A stretch of 64,000 bases of DNA from Mycobacterium florentinum (GTDB taxonomy: Bacteria; Actinomycetota; Actinomycetes; Mycobacteriales; Mycobacteriaceae): contig NZ_AP022576.1 in NCBI RefSeq assembly GCF_010730355.1, positions 4,898,001-4,962,000 of the forward strand, read 5' to 3'. Positions 37,448 through 46,720 of this stretch are shown here, in pieces (positions within the stretch are counted from its first letter, which is position 1; every line of letters begins with the position of its first letter). The position numbers and the translations under genes are program-made. The notes under the pieces were generated by a model. It saw nothing but the letters and a program-made list of their open reading frames with translations. It was not told where the DNA came from and did no database searches.

Positions 37448-38245
37448 GTGACAGCACCCGAAGCCGACTTGTCCGGATGGGTGGCGGCACCGTTCACCGG
37501 TGGCGGCTACACCCACGACGTCTATCGCAAGGGCACCGGCCCCGGGGTGGTGGTGATTCCCGAGATACCCGGCGCCCATCCCGGGGTGCTCGGCCTGGGT
37601 AATCACCTGGTGGACAACGGATTCACGGTTGCCATCCCGTCGCTGTTCGGGGTGGCCGGCAAGGCGAAGACGGTCGGATACACGACGGGCGTCATCGCGC
37701 GGGCTTGTGTGGCAAAGGAATTCGCCGCGTTCGCGACGAACAAGCAGCGGCCGGTGTCGTTGTTCCTGCGTGCGCTGGCCCGTGACCTCAAGGCATCGAC
37801 GGGGGCCAAGGGCGTCGGCGTGATCGGCCAGTGCTTCACCGGCGGCTTCGCGCTGGCCGCGGCGGTCGACGACAGTGTGCTGGCGCCGGTGCTCAGCCAG
37901 CCGTCGGTACCGTTGCCGCTCGGTCTGACTCGGCGCAGCGACACCGGGCTCAGTGAGTCCGAGCTGGCCACGATCGCCGAGCGTGCCGCGAACGAAGGCC
38001 TGTGCGCCATGGGCTTGCGATTCAGCGAGGACTGGATGTCGCCGCGCGACCGATTCACCGCGCTCAAGGAACGCCTGGGCGACGCGTTCGAGGTGATCGA
38101 GATCGACTCGCGGCCGGGCAACGAACACGGCTTCACCAAGATGGCGCACTCGGTGCTCACCGACGAGGTCCGTGAACTCGACGGTCAGCCTGCTTACGAG
38201 GCCCGCAAGCGAGTCGTCGAATTCCTCACTGAGCGGCTGACTTAA
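37448..38245 (+). CDS. Dienelactone hydrolase family protein
   Basis: 265 aa alpha/beta hydrolase with a Cys nucleophile: GVIGQCFTGGFAL (Cys at about residue 128) replaces the usual Ser elbow, as in dienelactone hydrolases, and NEHGFTKMAHS near the C-terminus gives the His. It would open lactones or act on related esters. GTG follows ATAGGAG by 8 nt, and the gene is probably cotranscribed with the DUF4245 gene. Not present at this place in M. tuberculosis as I remember it. Its last 20 bases overlap the end of the convergent transporter gene. Confidence 0.87.
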   Translation: MTAPEADLSGWVAAPFTGGGYTHDVYRKGTGPGVVVIPEIPGAHPGVLGLGNHLVDNGFTVAIPSLFGVAGKAKTVGYTTGVIARACVAKEFAAFATNKQRPVSLFLRALARDLKASTGAKGVGVIGQCFTGGFALAAAVDDSVLAPVLSQPSVPLPLGLTRRSDTGLSESELATIAERAANEGLCAMGLRFSEDWMSPRDRFTALKERLGDAFEVIEIDSRPGNEHGFTKMAHSVLTDEVRELDGQPAYEARKRVVEFLTERLT

Positions 38246-39374
38246 CGTCGGCGGCCGCCTTCCGGCGGGGCAGCCAGCCGCGGCGCGCGGGTGCGTCTTC
38301 GTCGGGGTTCACCAGCTCGACGCCCTGGTAGACCGCCAGGTAGACGTCGAGGGTCGTGACGATCAGGATCATCAGCACCGGCCCGATCACGATGCCCCAC
38401 GGGCCGAACATTGCGATACCGGCGAACACCGACAGCAGCATCAGCGCCGAATTCAGCCGGGCGTCCCGTGGCACCAGGAACGGGCGGAGGAAGTTGTCGA
38501 TGTTGGTGACCACCAGCAGGTGCCACAGGATGACGAACGCACCGCCGAAGATGTTGCCGTAGAAGATCATTCCGATGCCGAACGGAATTGTCACGATGCC
38601 GCCGCCCAGCGGGATGATCGACAGCGCCGTGAGCAGAATCGCGAAAATGAAGAAGCCGTGGTGGAATCCGGCGATGTAGATCGACCCCGCACCCGCGACA
38701 CCTTGGCACAACGCGATGACGAACTGGCCGAACACGGTGCCGCGCACCATCGCGCCGGTCTTCTTCAGGTACAGATCCGTGACTTCCTCGCCCAGCGGGT
38801 TGAGCTGACCGATCAGCGTGCGCAACTTCTCCCGGTGTACCAGCAGCGCGAGAAACACATAGAGAAAAATGATCCCGTAAGTGATGGCACCGAAGACGCT
38901 TCCCGCCGCGCCCTGCAAGGTTTGCAACAGCCACTGACCGACATTCTGTGCGCCGGTGACCATCGCCTTTCGCAGCATTTCCGCATTAATCGTGATGTGC
39001 AGGAAGGGAACTCGGGCCACTAGGTCGTTGACGATGTGCAGGACTTTGTCGCCGAGCCCGCTCAGGTCGGTGTTCTTGACCCATCCGGAAATGCTGTCGA
39101 CCATGCGCGAGATCTGGACGACGGCCAAGGCGATGAACAGGCCGACCGGCACAATGACCATCGCCAGCGCCGACAACAGGGTAAAGGTTGCCGACAGGCC
39201 GGTGCCCAGCCGCTTGTTGAACCAATTGAACAGGGGCGTGAACAAATACGCACCGACCGCGGCCACCACGATCAGCACAAAATAGTCGCGCAGGAAATAC
39301 GCGCCGAACGCCAGCGCGATGAGCGTGAAAACCGCGAGGGCGCGTTTCTGAGTGAGCGTGAATTCAGTGTTCAT
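38226..39374 (-). CDS. AI-2E family transporter-like membrane protein (Rv1101c-like)
   Basis: 382 aa. About eight hydrophobic segments in the arrangement of the AI-2E/YdiK/TqsA family: an N-terminal pair (residues 11-55), a long amphipathic middle section, and a C-terminal bundle including IPLGGGIVTIPFGIGMIFYG and FGPWGIVIGPVLMILIV. Family members export small molecules or exchange ions; the name AI-2 exporter need not apply to mycobacteria. ATG at 39374 follows GGAGGGC by 4 nt. The stop region overlaps the dienelactone hydrolase gene by 20 bp. Confidence 0.87.
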   Translation of the reverse strand: MNTEFTLTQKRALAVFTLIALAFGAYFLRDYFVLIVVAAVGAYLFTPLFNWFNKRLGTGLSATFTLLSALAMVIVPVGLFIALAVVQISRMVDSISGWVKNTDLSGLGDKVLHIVNDLVARVPFLHITINAEMLRKAMVTGAQNVGQWLLQTLQGAAGSVFGAITYGIIFLYVFLALLVHREKLRTLIGQLNPLGEEVTDLYLKKTGAMVRGTVFGQFVIALCQGVAGAGSIYIAGFHHGFFIFAILLTALSIIPLGGGIVTIPFGIGMIFYGNIFGGAFVILWHLLVVTNIDNFLRPFLVPRDARLNSALMLLSVFAGIAMFGPWGIVIGPVLMILIVTTLDVYLAVYQGVELVNPDEDAPARRGWLPRRKAAADVKSAAQ

Positions 39375-39421
39375 AACGCCCTCCGCGTCGCCGTTGAGCT
39401 GAACCTTAGCCCCAGGCGGCG

Positions 39422-40534
39422 CTATTGGGCAGAGTGCGGTTTGCGCTTGGCGGCGGCCTTGGCCGTCTCGGCCTGCCTCTTCATCTGGCCGAACATGTCC
39501 ACGTAGTAGGACAGGCACTCGGTTAACGCCTTCTCGGTGGTGAACAGCGGCTGGTAACCGAGGTCGCGGGAGGCCTTGGCGACCGAGAAGAAGTTGTCCA
39601 GGTACAGCCGCTCGACCGCCAGCGGCTCCAGCAGCGGCGCGGGAATTCCGAACCGGAAGTGCATCCGCTGCCAGCCGGTCATGGCCGCCCGCACGACGGG
39701 CCCGTTGACCCGGATCCGCGGCCAGGGCTGCCCGCAGGCCTCCACCACCGGCCGCGCGAACTCGAACATGTTGATCGGCTCGTCGTCGTTGATGAAGTAC
39801 GCCTGACCCGGCGCGGTGCCGCCGGGCACCAGATGCTGGGCGGCCAGGATGAAGCCGTGAATCAGGTTGTGCACGTAGGAGTTATCCAGCCGGGCCGACT
39901 TGCGGCCGATCAGAACCTTGACGTGGCCGGCGATCACGCTCTCGAACAGCTTCCGGAACATCGTCTGGTCGCCGCGGCCCCAGATGCCGCTGGGCCGGAT
40001 CGCACACGTCAGCATCCCGTCAACGCCGTTCTGGGACAACACGTATCGCTCGGCGACCACCTTGGTCTCGGTGTAGAGGTCGTTGAATCTAGTGGTGTAG
40101 GGCAGCGTTTCGTCGCCGCCGGCGATGGTCTGGCCGCCCATCACCACGCTGTTGGATGACGTGTAGACGAATCGCTGCAGGCCGGCCGCGCGCCCGGCCT
40201 CCGCCAGATTCTCGGTGCCGCCGACGTTGATCGCAAAGCTGCGCTGACGGTATTCGTCGGTCACCGACGCCCCACCCAGCAGCTCGATGATCGCCGCGGT
40301 GTGAAAGACGGTGTCGATGCCGGCCACCGCCTGCGCGCAGACGTCCTTGTCGGTGATGTCGCCCTGCAGCACCTCCAGCTGTGAGTGCGGGGCGAGCGGC
40401 GACGGCGCGCGGTCGAAGGAACGCACCGAATATCCGCGGTCGAGCAAGGTGGTCACCAGGTTGGCGCCGACGAATCCGGAGCCCCCGGTGACCAGGACGC
40501 GGCCCAGTTCGGTTGTCAGTGCTGCATCACCCAT
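39422..40534 (-). CDS. 3-Beta-hydroxysteroid dehydrogenase/isomerase (Rv1106c-like)
   Basis: 370 aa extended short-chain dehydrogenase. The nucleotide site VTGGSGFVGANL is near the N-terminus and the catalytic pair is Y-x3-K in LYTETKVVAER, with the Ser in TSSNSVVMGG. The enzyme oxidises cholesterol to cholest-4-en-3-one, the first ring step of cholesterol catabolism. The KstR-type operator and -10 box directly upstream support this. ATG at 40534 fits the leaderless spacing; ATG at 40546 is the alternative. Genes Rv1102c-Rv1105 of M. tuberculosis have no counterpart in the 47-bp gap downstream. Confidence 0.92.
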   Translation of the reverse strand: MGDAALTTELGRVLVTGGSGFVGANLVTTLLDRGYSVRSFDRAPSPLAPHSQLEVLQGDITDKDVCAQAVAGIDTVFHTAAIIELLGGASVTDEYRQRSFAINVGGTENLAEAGRAAGLQRFVYTSSNSVVMGGQTIAGGDETLPYTTRFNDLYTETKVVAERYVLSQNGVDGMLTCAIRPSGIWGRGDQTMFRKLFESVIAGHVKVLIGRKSARLDNSYVHNLIHGFILAAQHLVPGGTAPGQAYFINDDEPINMFEFARPVVEACGQPWPRIRVNGPVVRAAMTGWQRMHFRFGIPAPLLEPLAVERLYLDNFFSVAKASRDLGYQPLFTTEKALTECLSYYVDMFGQMKRQAETAKAAAKRKPHSAQ

Positions 40535-40541
40535 GCCGGAC

Positions 40542-40547
40542 AGCATA
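40542..40547 (-). promoter_or_regulatory. -10 box for 3-beta-HSD promoter
   Basis: On the minus strand TATGCT lies 7 nt before ATG 40534, and 2 bp from the KstR-type operator, so a bound repressor would block polymerase. Confidence 0.6.
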
Positions 40548-40549
40548 AC

Positions 40550-40563
40550 TGAAACACGTTCCA
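40550..40563. promoter_or_regulatory. KstR-type operator
   Basis: TGAAACACGTTCCA fits the consensus TNNAACNNGTTNNA of the TetR-family cholesterol repressor KstR at every fixed position. It lies just upstream of the -10 box of the 3-beta-HSD gene. Confidence 0.8.
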
Positions 40564-40607
40564 GTTTTGCAAAAATCACCGAATTCGTTTTGCATAGATG
40601 GTTCGAT

Positions 40608-40856
40608 TTAAGCCTCGTCGCCTTGCCCGGCTGCCAGTGCATCCTCTACTCGCTTGCGGGCGCCAGCTAAGTGTTCTTCACATCGTTTTGCCAGCTGTTC
40701 GCCTCTTTCCCACAGCTTCAGCGATGCGTCGAGGTCCAGCCCGCCTTGCTCCAACAGGCGCACGACCTCGATCAGCTCGTCGCGACAGGCTTCGTAACCG
40801 AGTTGACTAATGGGCGTAGCCGAGTCGGCCCCATCGCCGTCGTTGTCAGTGACCAT
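40608..40856 (-). CDS. xseB: Exonuclease VII small subunit
   Basis: 82 aa. Two predicted helices with the XseB pattern [17 protein letters not shown] and [26 protein letters not shown]. Several small subunits bind one large subunit to form exonuclease VII, which degrades single-stranded DNA from both ends. ATG overlaps the end of xseA by 11 bases, so the two subunits are translationally coupled. Confidence 0.93.
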   Translation of the reverse strand: MVTDNDGDGADSATPISQLGYEACRDELIEVVRLLEQGGLDLDASLKLWERGEQLAKRCEEHLAGARKRVEDALAAGQGDEA

Positions 40857-42105
40857 CGGTCAGCCCCTCACTCAACGCCGCTACGGCACCGTCGGAAACC
40901 CGCACCCGCAGCCGGGTGCCGGCCGGTGCGTCGTCGACCGAGCGCAGCACCCGCGGCGCGTCGGAGGATCCGGTGGCCGGAACCGCCTGCACCACCGCGT
41001 ACCCCCGTGCCAAGGTCGCCGCCGGGCCCAGCGTAGCCAGCCGTGCGGACAGGTGGCCGACGCGCTCGGATTCGGCGGCGACCAGCCGGGTGATGTCACG
41101 GCGCACCGCCGAGCGGGCGCGGTGGATCTCCTCGGCGCGCGCAGTCAGTGCCGTCAGCGGCTCGGCCAGCACCGGGCGGCTGCGCAACTGGGTCAGCGCG
41201 CGCTGTTCGCGAGTCACCCAATTGCGCAGTGCCTGAGCACTGCGCCGGCGCATGTCCTGTATTCCTCGCTGCTCGGCGGCGGTGTCCGGGACCACCCTCT
41301 TGGCCGCATCGGTCGGGGTGGCCGCGCGCAGGTCCGCGACCAGATCACACAGCGGGTTGTCGGGTTCGTGGCCGACCGCGCTGATCACCGGGGTGCGGCA
41401 GGCCGCGATCGCGCGGCACAGCGTCTCGTCGGAGAACGGCAGCAGGTCCTCGACGCTGCCGCCGCCGCGGGCCAGCACGATGACGTCGACGTCCTGGTCG
41501 CGGTCGAGTTCGCGTAACGCCTCGACGATCTGGGCGACCGCGTTGGGTCCCTGGACGGCGGTGTTGCGCACCGCGAACCGGACCGCAGGCCAGCGGGTGC
41601 CGGCCACCGTCGTCACGTCGCGCTCGGCGGCACTCGCCCTGCCGGTGATCAGCCCAATCATGTTTGGCAGGAAGGGGATTGGCCGTTTGAGCCTCGGGTC
41701 GAAGAGGCCTTCGGCATCGAGCAGCCGGCGCAGCCGGTCGATGCGGGCCAGCAGTTCGCCGACGCCGACGGCGCGAATCTCACTGAGCCGCAACGAGAAT
41801 GTGCCGCGCCCGGTGTAGAACGAGGGCTTGCCGCAGACCACCACCTGCGTGCCCTCGACCAACTTCACCGGCGCGTTCAGTACCAGGTCGCGCGGGCACG
41901 TCACGGTCAGTGACATGTCGGCGGCCGGGTCGCGCAGCACCATGAACACGGTCTTGGAATCGGCCCGAACGTTGACCTGGGCCAATTGTCCTTCCACCCA
42001 GACGGTTCCGAGCTTGTCGATCCAGCCCGCCACCCGGATCGCGACGGCGCGAACCGGGAACGGGTTCTCGGCCGAGTTCGCTTCCGAATTTGCCGCTCGG
42101 GTCAC
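40846..42105 (-). CDS. xseA: Exonuclease VII large subunit
   Basis: 419 aa. The N-terminal OB-fold (residues about 10-105, [11 protein letters not shown]) is followed by the catalytic domain with [31 protein letters not shown] and [27 protein letters not shown], the XseA core motifs, and a coiled-coil tail that binds XseB. GTG at 42105 overlaps the stop of the upstream gene (GTGA). The much longer open frame to 42459 is an overlap artefact. Confidence 0.93.
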   Translation of the reverse strand: MTRAANSEANSAENPFPVRAVAIRVAGWIDKLGTVWVEGQLAQVNVRADSKTVFMVLRDPAADMSLTVTCPRDLVLNAPVKLVEGTQVVVCGKPSFYTGRGTFSLRLSEIRAVGVGELLARIDRLRRLLDAEGLFDPRLKRPIPFLPNMIGLITGRASAAERDVTTVAGTRWPAVRFAVRNTAVQGPNAVAQIVEALRELDRDQDVDVIVLARGGGSVEDLLPFSDETLCRAIAACRTPVISAVGHEPDNPLCDLVADLRAATPTDAAKRVVPDTAAEQRGIQDMRRRSAQALRNWVTREQRALTQLRSRPVLAEPLTALTARAEEIHRARSAVRRDITRLVAAESERVGHLSARLATLGPAATLARGYAVVQAVPATGSSDAPRVLRSVDDAPAGTRLRVRVSDGAVAALSEGLTDGH

Positions 42106-42680
42106 TTCGCGGTCGCGCGGGTGATCCTGTTGGCCAGCAACGTCTGAAACGGTGCCCGGGCCTTCGTGGCCTGCTCGTAGGCCAGCAGATCCTCCAGCTC
42201 GTCGACGCTGAGCGACTGCACCCGGGCCCGCAGCTGGGCCAGCGTCAGCGCCGGGTAGTCGAGCTCGGCTGCCACCGACGGCTCCGGAACCGATTTCTTG
42301 GACGTTGGCTTGCTCGGGGCGCCGGCGTCTATCGCGGCCTCGGCCACCGAGTACAACGCGAAGCGCCCCTCGGCCCGGCGATCGCCCCCGGCGCCGTCCG
42401 GCAACTCGGCGAAACCGCCGTCGATGGCGACTTCGGAGTCCTCGTCGAACGTCGCCCATTCCGGCTTTTCATCCCTGGGCGGAAAGATCGATTCCAGGGT
42501 GGAGTCGCCCTTGTTCACCAGCTCTGCCAGATTCTGCTGAAATCGCATCACGATGTGCGCCGCCTGACTGACCACCGTCATCGGGTACATCAGGATCGTC
42601 TTCGGCAGTCTGATGGTCTCCTCGACGGCGACCGTCGCCGCGCCGACCAGTAGCCGAACTCCATACGGTGCAGAAGCCAT
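42102..42680 (-). CDS. Lipid droplet-associated-type protein (Rv1109c-like)
   Basis: 192 aa, no catalytic motif. The N-terminal part ([29 protein letters not shown], split here as an amphipathic and weakly hydrophobic helix) could bind membranes or lipid surfaces; the C-terminal part is a helical hairpin with [21 protein letters not shown], like small helical adaptor domains. Rv1109c has been described as lipid droplet-associated; function is otherwise unknown. First gene of a tightly overlapping operon with xseA and xseB. Confidence 0.75.
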   Translation of the reverse strand: MASAPYGVRLLVGAATVAVEETIRLPKTILMYPMTVVSQAAHIVMRFQQNLAELVNKGDSTLESIFPPRDEKPEWATFDEDSEVAIDGGFAELPDGAGGDRRAEGRFALYSVAEAAIDAGAPSKPTSKKSVPEPSVAAELDYPALTLAQLRARVQSLSVDELEDLLAYEQATKARAPFQTLLANRITRATAK

Positions 42681-42756
42681 GGGTCCAAGATTGCCCTAAG
42701 CAACGGCTAACTCCAAGCCCGGCACCGCGAGCTGGCAGGCCCGTGTCGGCAGAACG

Positions 42757-42762
42757 TACGCT
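42757..42762 (+). promoter_or_regulatory. -10 box for leaderless ispH mRNA
   Basis: TACGCT lies 7 nt before the ATG at 42770; the spacer GGAGCCC could also act as a weak ribosome site. Confidence 0.5.
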
Positions 42763-42769
42763 GGAGCCC

Positions 42770-43768
42770 ATGGCGCCGACCGTCGACATGGGAATTCCCG
42801 GCGCATCCAGCTCGGTAGCCAACGATCCGGCCCGCAAGCGGGTGCTGCTGGCCGAGCCGCGTGGCTACTGCGCGGGTGTGGACCGGGCCGTCGAGACGGT
42901 CGAGCGCGCCCTGCAGAAGCACGGCGCCCCGGTGTACGTCCGGCATGAGATCGTGCACAACCGGCACGTCGTCGACACCCTGCAAAAGGCCGGCGCGGTT
43001 TTCGTCGAGGAGACCGATCAGGTCCCCGAGGGCGCCATCGTGGTGTTCTCCGCGCACGGCGTCGCGCCGACGGTGCACGCTGCCGCCGCCGAACGCAACC
43101 TGCACACCATCGACGCCACCTGCCCGCTGGTCACCAAGGTGCACAACGAGGCGCGGCGCTTCGCCCGCAACGACTTCGACATCCTGCTGATCGGCCACGA
43201 GGGCCACGAGGAGGTCGTCGGCACCGCCGGGGAGGCGCCCGACCACGTGCAGCTGGTCGATGGGGTCGCCTCGGTCGACAACGTGACGATTCGTGACGAG
43301 AACAAGGTGGTGTGGCTCTCGCAGACCACGCTGTCCGTCGACGAGACCATGGAGATCGTCGAGCGGCTGCGGCAGCGGTTCCCCAAGCTGCAGGATCCGC
43401 CCAGCGACGACATTTGCTATGCGACCCAGAACCGGCAGGTCGCGGTCAAGGCGATGGCACCGGAGTGCGAGCTGGTGATCGTCGTCGGGTCCCGCAATTC
43501 GTCGAACTCGGTGCGGCTGGTGGAAGTGGCGCTGGGTGGCGGGGCCACGGCCGCCTACCTCGTCGACTGGGCCGACGACATCGACCCGGCCTGGCTCGAC
43601 GGCGTCACGACGGTGGGCGTCACCTCCGGAGCATCGGTCCCCGAGGTGCTGGTGCGTGGCGTGCTCGAGCGTCTCGCCGAATGCGGCTTCGACATCGTGC
43701 AACCGGTGTCGACGGCCCAGGAGACGCTGGTGTTCGCGCTGCCCCGCGAGATCCGGTCGCTGCTTTAG
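42770..43768 (+). CDS. ispH: 4-Hydroxy-3-methylbut-2-enyl diphosphate reductase IspH (LytB2)
   Basis: 332 aa. The three Cys ligands of the iron-sulfur cluster are in [24 protein letters not shown] and [11 protein letters not shown]; the substrate-binding [14 protein letters not shown] block is also present. It makes isopentenyl and dimethylallyl diphosphate in the last step of the MEP pathway. The Z-FPP synthase at 20606 uses such units. ATG at 42770 is supported by the -10 box; the frame upstream is antisense overlap. Confidence 0.95.
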   Translation: MAPTVDMGIPGASSSVANDPARKRVLLAEPRGYCAGVDRAVETVERALQKHGAPVYVRHEIVHNRHVVDTLQKAGAVFVEETDQVPEGAIVVFSAHGVAPTVHAAAAERNLHTIDATCPLVTKVHNEARRFARNDFDILLIGHEGHEEVVGTAGEAPDHVQLVDGVASVDNVTIRDENKVVWLSQTTLSVDETMEIVERLRQRFPKLQDPPSDDICYATQNRQVAVKAMAPECELVIVVGSRNSSNSVRLVEVALGGGATAAYLVDWADDIDPAWLDGVTTVGVTSGASVPEVLVRGVLERLAECGFDIVQPVSTAQETLVFALPREIRSLL

Positions 43769-43796
43769 GCGCGCCGGGAGTCGGGTCGCCTACGAC

Positions 43797-45011
43797 CTAG
43801 GCGTCGTACTCCCAGGAGTCGGCCGGGGGATGTTCCTGAGAACGACCGTTCGTCCGCGGCCGGTTGCGGCGATCCCCGCGCGGCTCACCCCGGCGCTCGT
43901 CTGCCGGGCCCGATCCGCGGTAACGGACCTGCGAGATCGGGTGGTGCGTCGGGTTGGCGCCGGTCCTGCCGTTGGGTGCGGCCTGACGCCGCCGCTGTTC
44001 CGGCGCGGGCTGGTAGGACTCGTAGGGCTCATAGGACGGGTAGCGGCCGAACGGCTCCGACGAGACGGGCGGTCCGTAGCGGTCGTAGTCCTCGTAGCGG
44101 CCGCCGCGAGCAGCCGGGCGTTCGTAGGGGTTGCGCCGGCGCGGGTCGCGACGGCCTTCCCGCTGCGACTGTCCGCGCCCGTCGGGATCGCCATCCGGTC
44201 GCGGACGCCGCCGCGAGGGCCGGCGTGCTGGGTCGGCGGGGTCGTAGTCGCGCGGCGGGGTCTGGCGCCGCCGGCGCGGCCGCTCGGCCGTCGGGTCGTA
44301 CTCCTCCTCCGGCGAGGGGCGCGCGTGCCGGGACCGGCTTCGGGTCGAACCCGTGGCGGGCCGGCCGCTGCGCGCCGTTCGGCTGCTTTGGGCCGAGCCT
44401 CTCGAGTGGCTGCGCGGCGAATCGGTGGCCTCTTCTTCGTCGGCCTCGTCGTCGGAGGACGCGACGCCCAGCAGCGAGTTCAGTTTCGAGCTGATTGCGC
44501 GGAAGAAGGGCGATTTCTCCGCAACCGTGGCGCTGGGGGTCGCGGCGTCGTCAGCCGCGCCGGCAGTGGCCGGCCGCTGCGACATGCCCAAGTACCACCG
44601 GATCAGGCCGATCAGCAGGACGCCGCCGGCGGCGCCCAGCATCAGCGGGAAACGTTCGATGAGCGGATAGCCGCAGTTGATCAGCAGGTCCTTGACGCTG
44701 CCGATCTTGCCGCCGTGGAACAGCCAGTAGGCGCCGGGCACCGCGCAGAACAGGATCAGTGGCGGCTGGATGACGGCGGTGAACAGGCCTTCCTGGCGTA
44801 CCGCCAGCACGGCCACCACGCAGCCCGCTATATAGAGGCCGGCGAAGATACCGGTCAGCTCCTTGTGGCCGGCTCCGGAGTCGATGCCATACCCGATGGC
44901 AGTCGCGGTCACGGCGATGAGCAAGGCTATCCACGACGGCACACCCGGGATGCCGGGGTAGATCGAGCGATGGGCAGCTTCTGCTGCCGAGGTTCCCCGC
45001 TGCGCTGACAC
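43797..45011 (-). CDS. Membrane protein with long Arg/Pro-rich tail (Rv1111c-like)
   Basis: 404 aa. Four hydrophobic segments (about residues 26-150, among them IALLIAVTATAIGYGI and GGVLLIGLIRWYLG) are followed by a very long disordered C-terminus rich in Arg, Pro, Asp and Tyr (RPRRRRQTPPRDYDP, EDYDRYGPP). The tail is longer than in the shorter Rv1111c as I recall. Function unknown; the tail may contact the cell envelope or nucleic acid. GTG at 45011 has a TACGGT box 6 nt upstream. Confidence 0.75.
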   Translation of the reverse strand: MSAQRGTSAAEAAHRSIYPGIPGVPSWIALLIAVTATAIGYGIDSGAGHKELTGIFAGLYIAGCVVAVLAVRQEGLFTAVIQPPLILFCAVPGAYWLFHGGKIGSVKDLLINCGYPLIERFPLMLGAAGGVLLIGLIRWYLGMSQRPATAGAADDAATPSATVAEKSPFFRAISSKLNSLLGVASSDDEADEEEATDSPRSHSRGSAQSSRTARSGRPATGSTRSRSRHARPSPEEEYDPTAERPRRRRQTPPRDYDPADPARRPSRRRPRPDGDPDGRGQSQREGRRDPRRRNPYERPAARGGRYEDYDRYGPPVSSEPFGRYPSYEPYESYQPAPEQRRRQAAPNGRTGANPTHHPISQVRYRGSGPADERRGEPRGDRRNRPRTNGRSQEHPPADSWEYDA

Positions 45012-45017
45012 ATGTAG

Positions 45018-45023
45018 ACCGTA
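45018..45023 (-). promoter_or_regulatory. -10 box for leaderless Rv1111c-like mRNA
   Basis: On the minus strand TACGGT lies 6 nt before the GTG at 45011. Confidence 0.5.
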
Positions 45024-45130
45024 CCGGCAATGGGCGAAAACGCCCGTAAATACCTTGTTAGGGATGCCGGGCGTGCCACGGGCTTGCCCAGGAAAGGAGC
45101 CGCTGGCGACCTGGCCGTGGCGCGGAGCCC

Positions 45131-45136
45131 TAAACT
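45131..45136 (+). promoter_or_regulatory. -10 box for ychF promoter
   Basis: TAAACT lies 9 nt before the ychF GTG; no ribosome site is seen. Confidence 0.5.
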
Positions 45137-45145
45137 TGGTTCCCC

Positions 45146-46219
45146 GTGAGCCTGAGCCTGGGAATCGTGGGCCTGCCGAACGTGGGCAAGTCGACCCTGT
45201 TTAACGCCCTGACCCGCAACAACGTGGTCGCGGCCAACTATCCGTTCGCGACGATCGAACCGAACGAGGGCGTCGTCGCGCTGCCCGATCCGCGACTCGA
45301 CAAGCTGGCCGAGATGTTCGATTCCGAGAAGATCGTGCCGGCGCCTGTGACATTCGTCGACATCGCCGGGATCGTGAAGGGCGCCTCCGAGGGTGCCGGG
45401 CTGGGCAACAAGTTTCTGGCCAACATCCGCGAGTGTGACGCGATCTGTCAGGTGGTGCGGGTGTTCGCCGACGACGACGTCGTGCACGTCGACGGCAAGG
45501 TCGATCCGGGTTCCGACATCGAGGTGATCGAGACCGAGCTGATCCTCGCCGACATGCAGACCCTGGAGAAGGCCGTCCCGCGGCTGGAGAAGGAAGCCCG
45601 CAACAACAAGGAGCGCAAGCCCGTGCACGAGGCGGCCGTCGCCGCCGAGGCCGTGCTGAACTCGGGCAAGACCCTCTTCGCCGCCGGGGTCGATGCGTCG
45701 CTGCTGCGCGAGCTGAACCTGATGACCACCAAGCCGTTTCTGTATGTGTTCAACGCCGACGAGGCCGTGCTCACCGACGATGCCCGCAAGGCCGAGCTGC
45801 GCGCGATGGTCGCACCCGCCGACGCGGTGTTCCTCGACGCGAAGATCGAATCCGAACTGGTCGAACTCGACGACGAGTCGGCCGCCGAGCTGCTGGAGTC
45901 CATCGGGCAGACCGAGCGCGGCCTGGATGCGTTGGCGCGGGCCGGTTTTCACACCCTGAAGCTGCAGACCTATCTGACGGCGGGCCCAAAAGAGTCGCGC
46001 GCGTGGGTGATTCATCAGGGCGATACCGCGCCCAAGGCCGCTGGGGTGATCCACACCGATTTCGAGAAGGGCTTCATCAAAGCCGAAATCGTGTCCTACG
46101 ACGACTTGATCGACGCCGGGTCGATCGCGGCGGCCAAGGCGGCCGGCAAGGTCCGGATGGAAGGCAAGGACTACGTGATGGCCGACGGCGACGTCGTCGA
46201 ATTCCGGTTCAACGTCTAG
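45146..46219 (+). CDS. ychF: Obg-like ATPase/GTPase YchF
   Basis: 357 aa, same as Rv1112. G1 GLPNVGKS (residues about 7-14), G3 [12 protein letters not shown], an inserted coiled coil (residues about 130-180), and the C-terminal TGS domain ([17 protein letters not shown] and [12 protein letters not shown]). YchF binds ATP more than GTP and associates with ribosomes and stress responses. GTG start. Confidence 0.95.
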   Translation: MSLSLGIVGLPNVGKSTLFNALTRNNVVAANYPFATIEPNEGVVALPDPRLDKLAEMFDSEKIVPAPVTFVDIAGIVKGASEGAGLGNKFLANIRECDAICQVVRVFADDDVVHVDGKVDPGSDIEVIETELILADMQTLEKAVPRLEKEARNNKERKPVHEAAVAAEAVLNSGKTLFAAGVDASLLRELNLMTTKPFLYVFNADEAVLTDDARKAELRAMVAPADAVFLDAKIESELVELDDESAAELLESIGQTERGLDALARAGFHTLKLQTYLTAGPKESRAWVIHQGDTAPKAAGVIHTDFEKGFIKAEIVSYDDLIDAGSIAAAKAAGKVRMEGKDYVMADGDVVEFRFNV

Positions 46220-46293
46220 ACCCGAGCGCTGACGGCGCGATTTTCGTCCATAGGGACAACGCTCGACGCGCAATAGTTGTCATAGGGCGTGGC

Positions 46294-46299
46294 TAGGGT
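46294..46299 (+). promoter_or_regulatory. -10 box for leaderless VOC-protein mRNA
   Basis: TAGGGT lies 7 nt before the ATG at 46307 and decides the start against an in-frame GTG at 46289. Confidence 0.55.
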
Positions 46300-46306
46300 C
46301 CTGGTC

Positions 46307-46705
46307 ATGAAGTTCATTTCGACTCGCCTCATCACGGCAGATGTCAATCGGCTCGTTGCCTTCTACGAGACGGTCACCGAAACGGCCGCGGTCTGGGGGA
46401 ACGAACTGTTCGCCGAGATCCCGACCGCACTCGGAACGCTGGCCATCGGAAGCGACAAGACCGTGCCGTTGTTCGGAGCCGGTTCTGCCGAGGCGGCAGC
46501 CAACCGCAGCGCGATCCTGGAATTCATCGTCGAGGATGTGGACGCCGAATATGAGCGGCTCAGGGGGAGCGTCGGCGAGATCGTCACCGCGCCAACGACA
46601 ATGCCGTGGGGTAATCGTGCGCTGCTGTTTCGCGACCCGGATGGAAACCTGGTCAATCTGTTCACTCCGGTGACGGACGAGGCGCGCGCGAAGTTCGGGC
46701 TGTGA
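46307..46705 (+). CDS. VOC (glyoxalase/dioxygenase-like) protein
   Basis: 132 aa. One beta-alpha-beta-beta-beta pair of the vicinal-oxygen-chelate fold: STRLITADVNRLVAFYETV at the start and WGNRALLFRDPDGNLVNLFTP at the end, the latter with the conserved Glu/Asp-rich turn. VOC proteins include glyoxalases, extradiol dioxygenases and drug-binding resistance proteins; which one this is cannot be told. First gene of the 46-53 kb patchwork. Confidence 0.82.
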   Translation: MKFISTRLITADVNRLVAFYETVTETAAVWGNELFAEIPTALGTLAIGSDKTVPLFGAGSAEAAANRSAILEFIVEDVDAEYERLRGSVGEIVTAPTTMPWGNRALLFRDPDGNLVNLFTPVTDEARAKFGL

Positions 46706-46720
46706 GGATCCGACCGACGG

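Noticed and set aside
42105..42459. N-terminal extension of xseA
   Set aside because: It lies antisense-free but wholly inside the upstream gene in another frame; GTG 42105 overlaps that gene's stop in the usual way.
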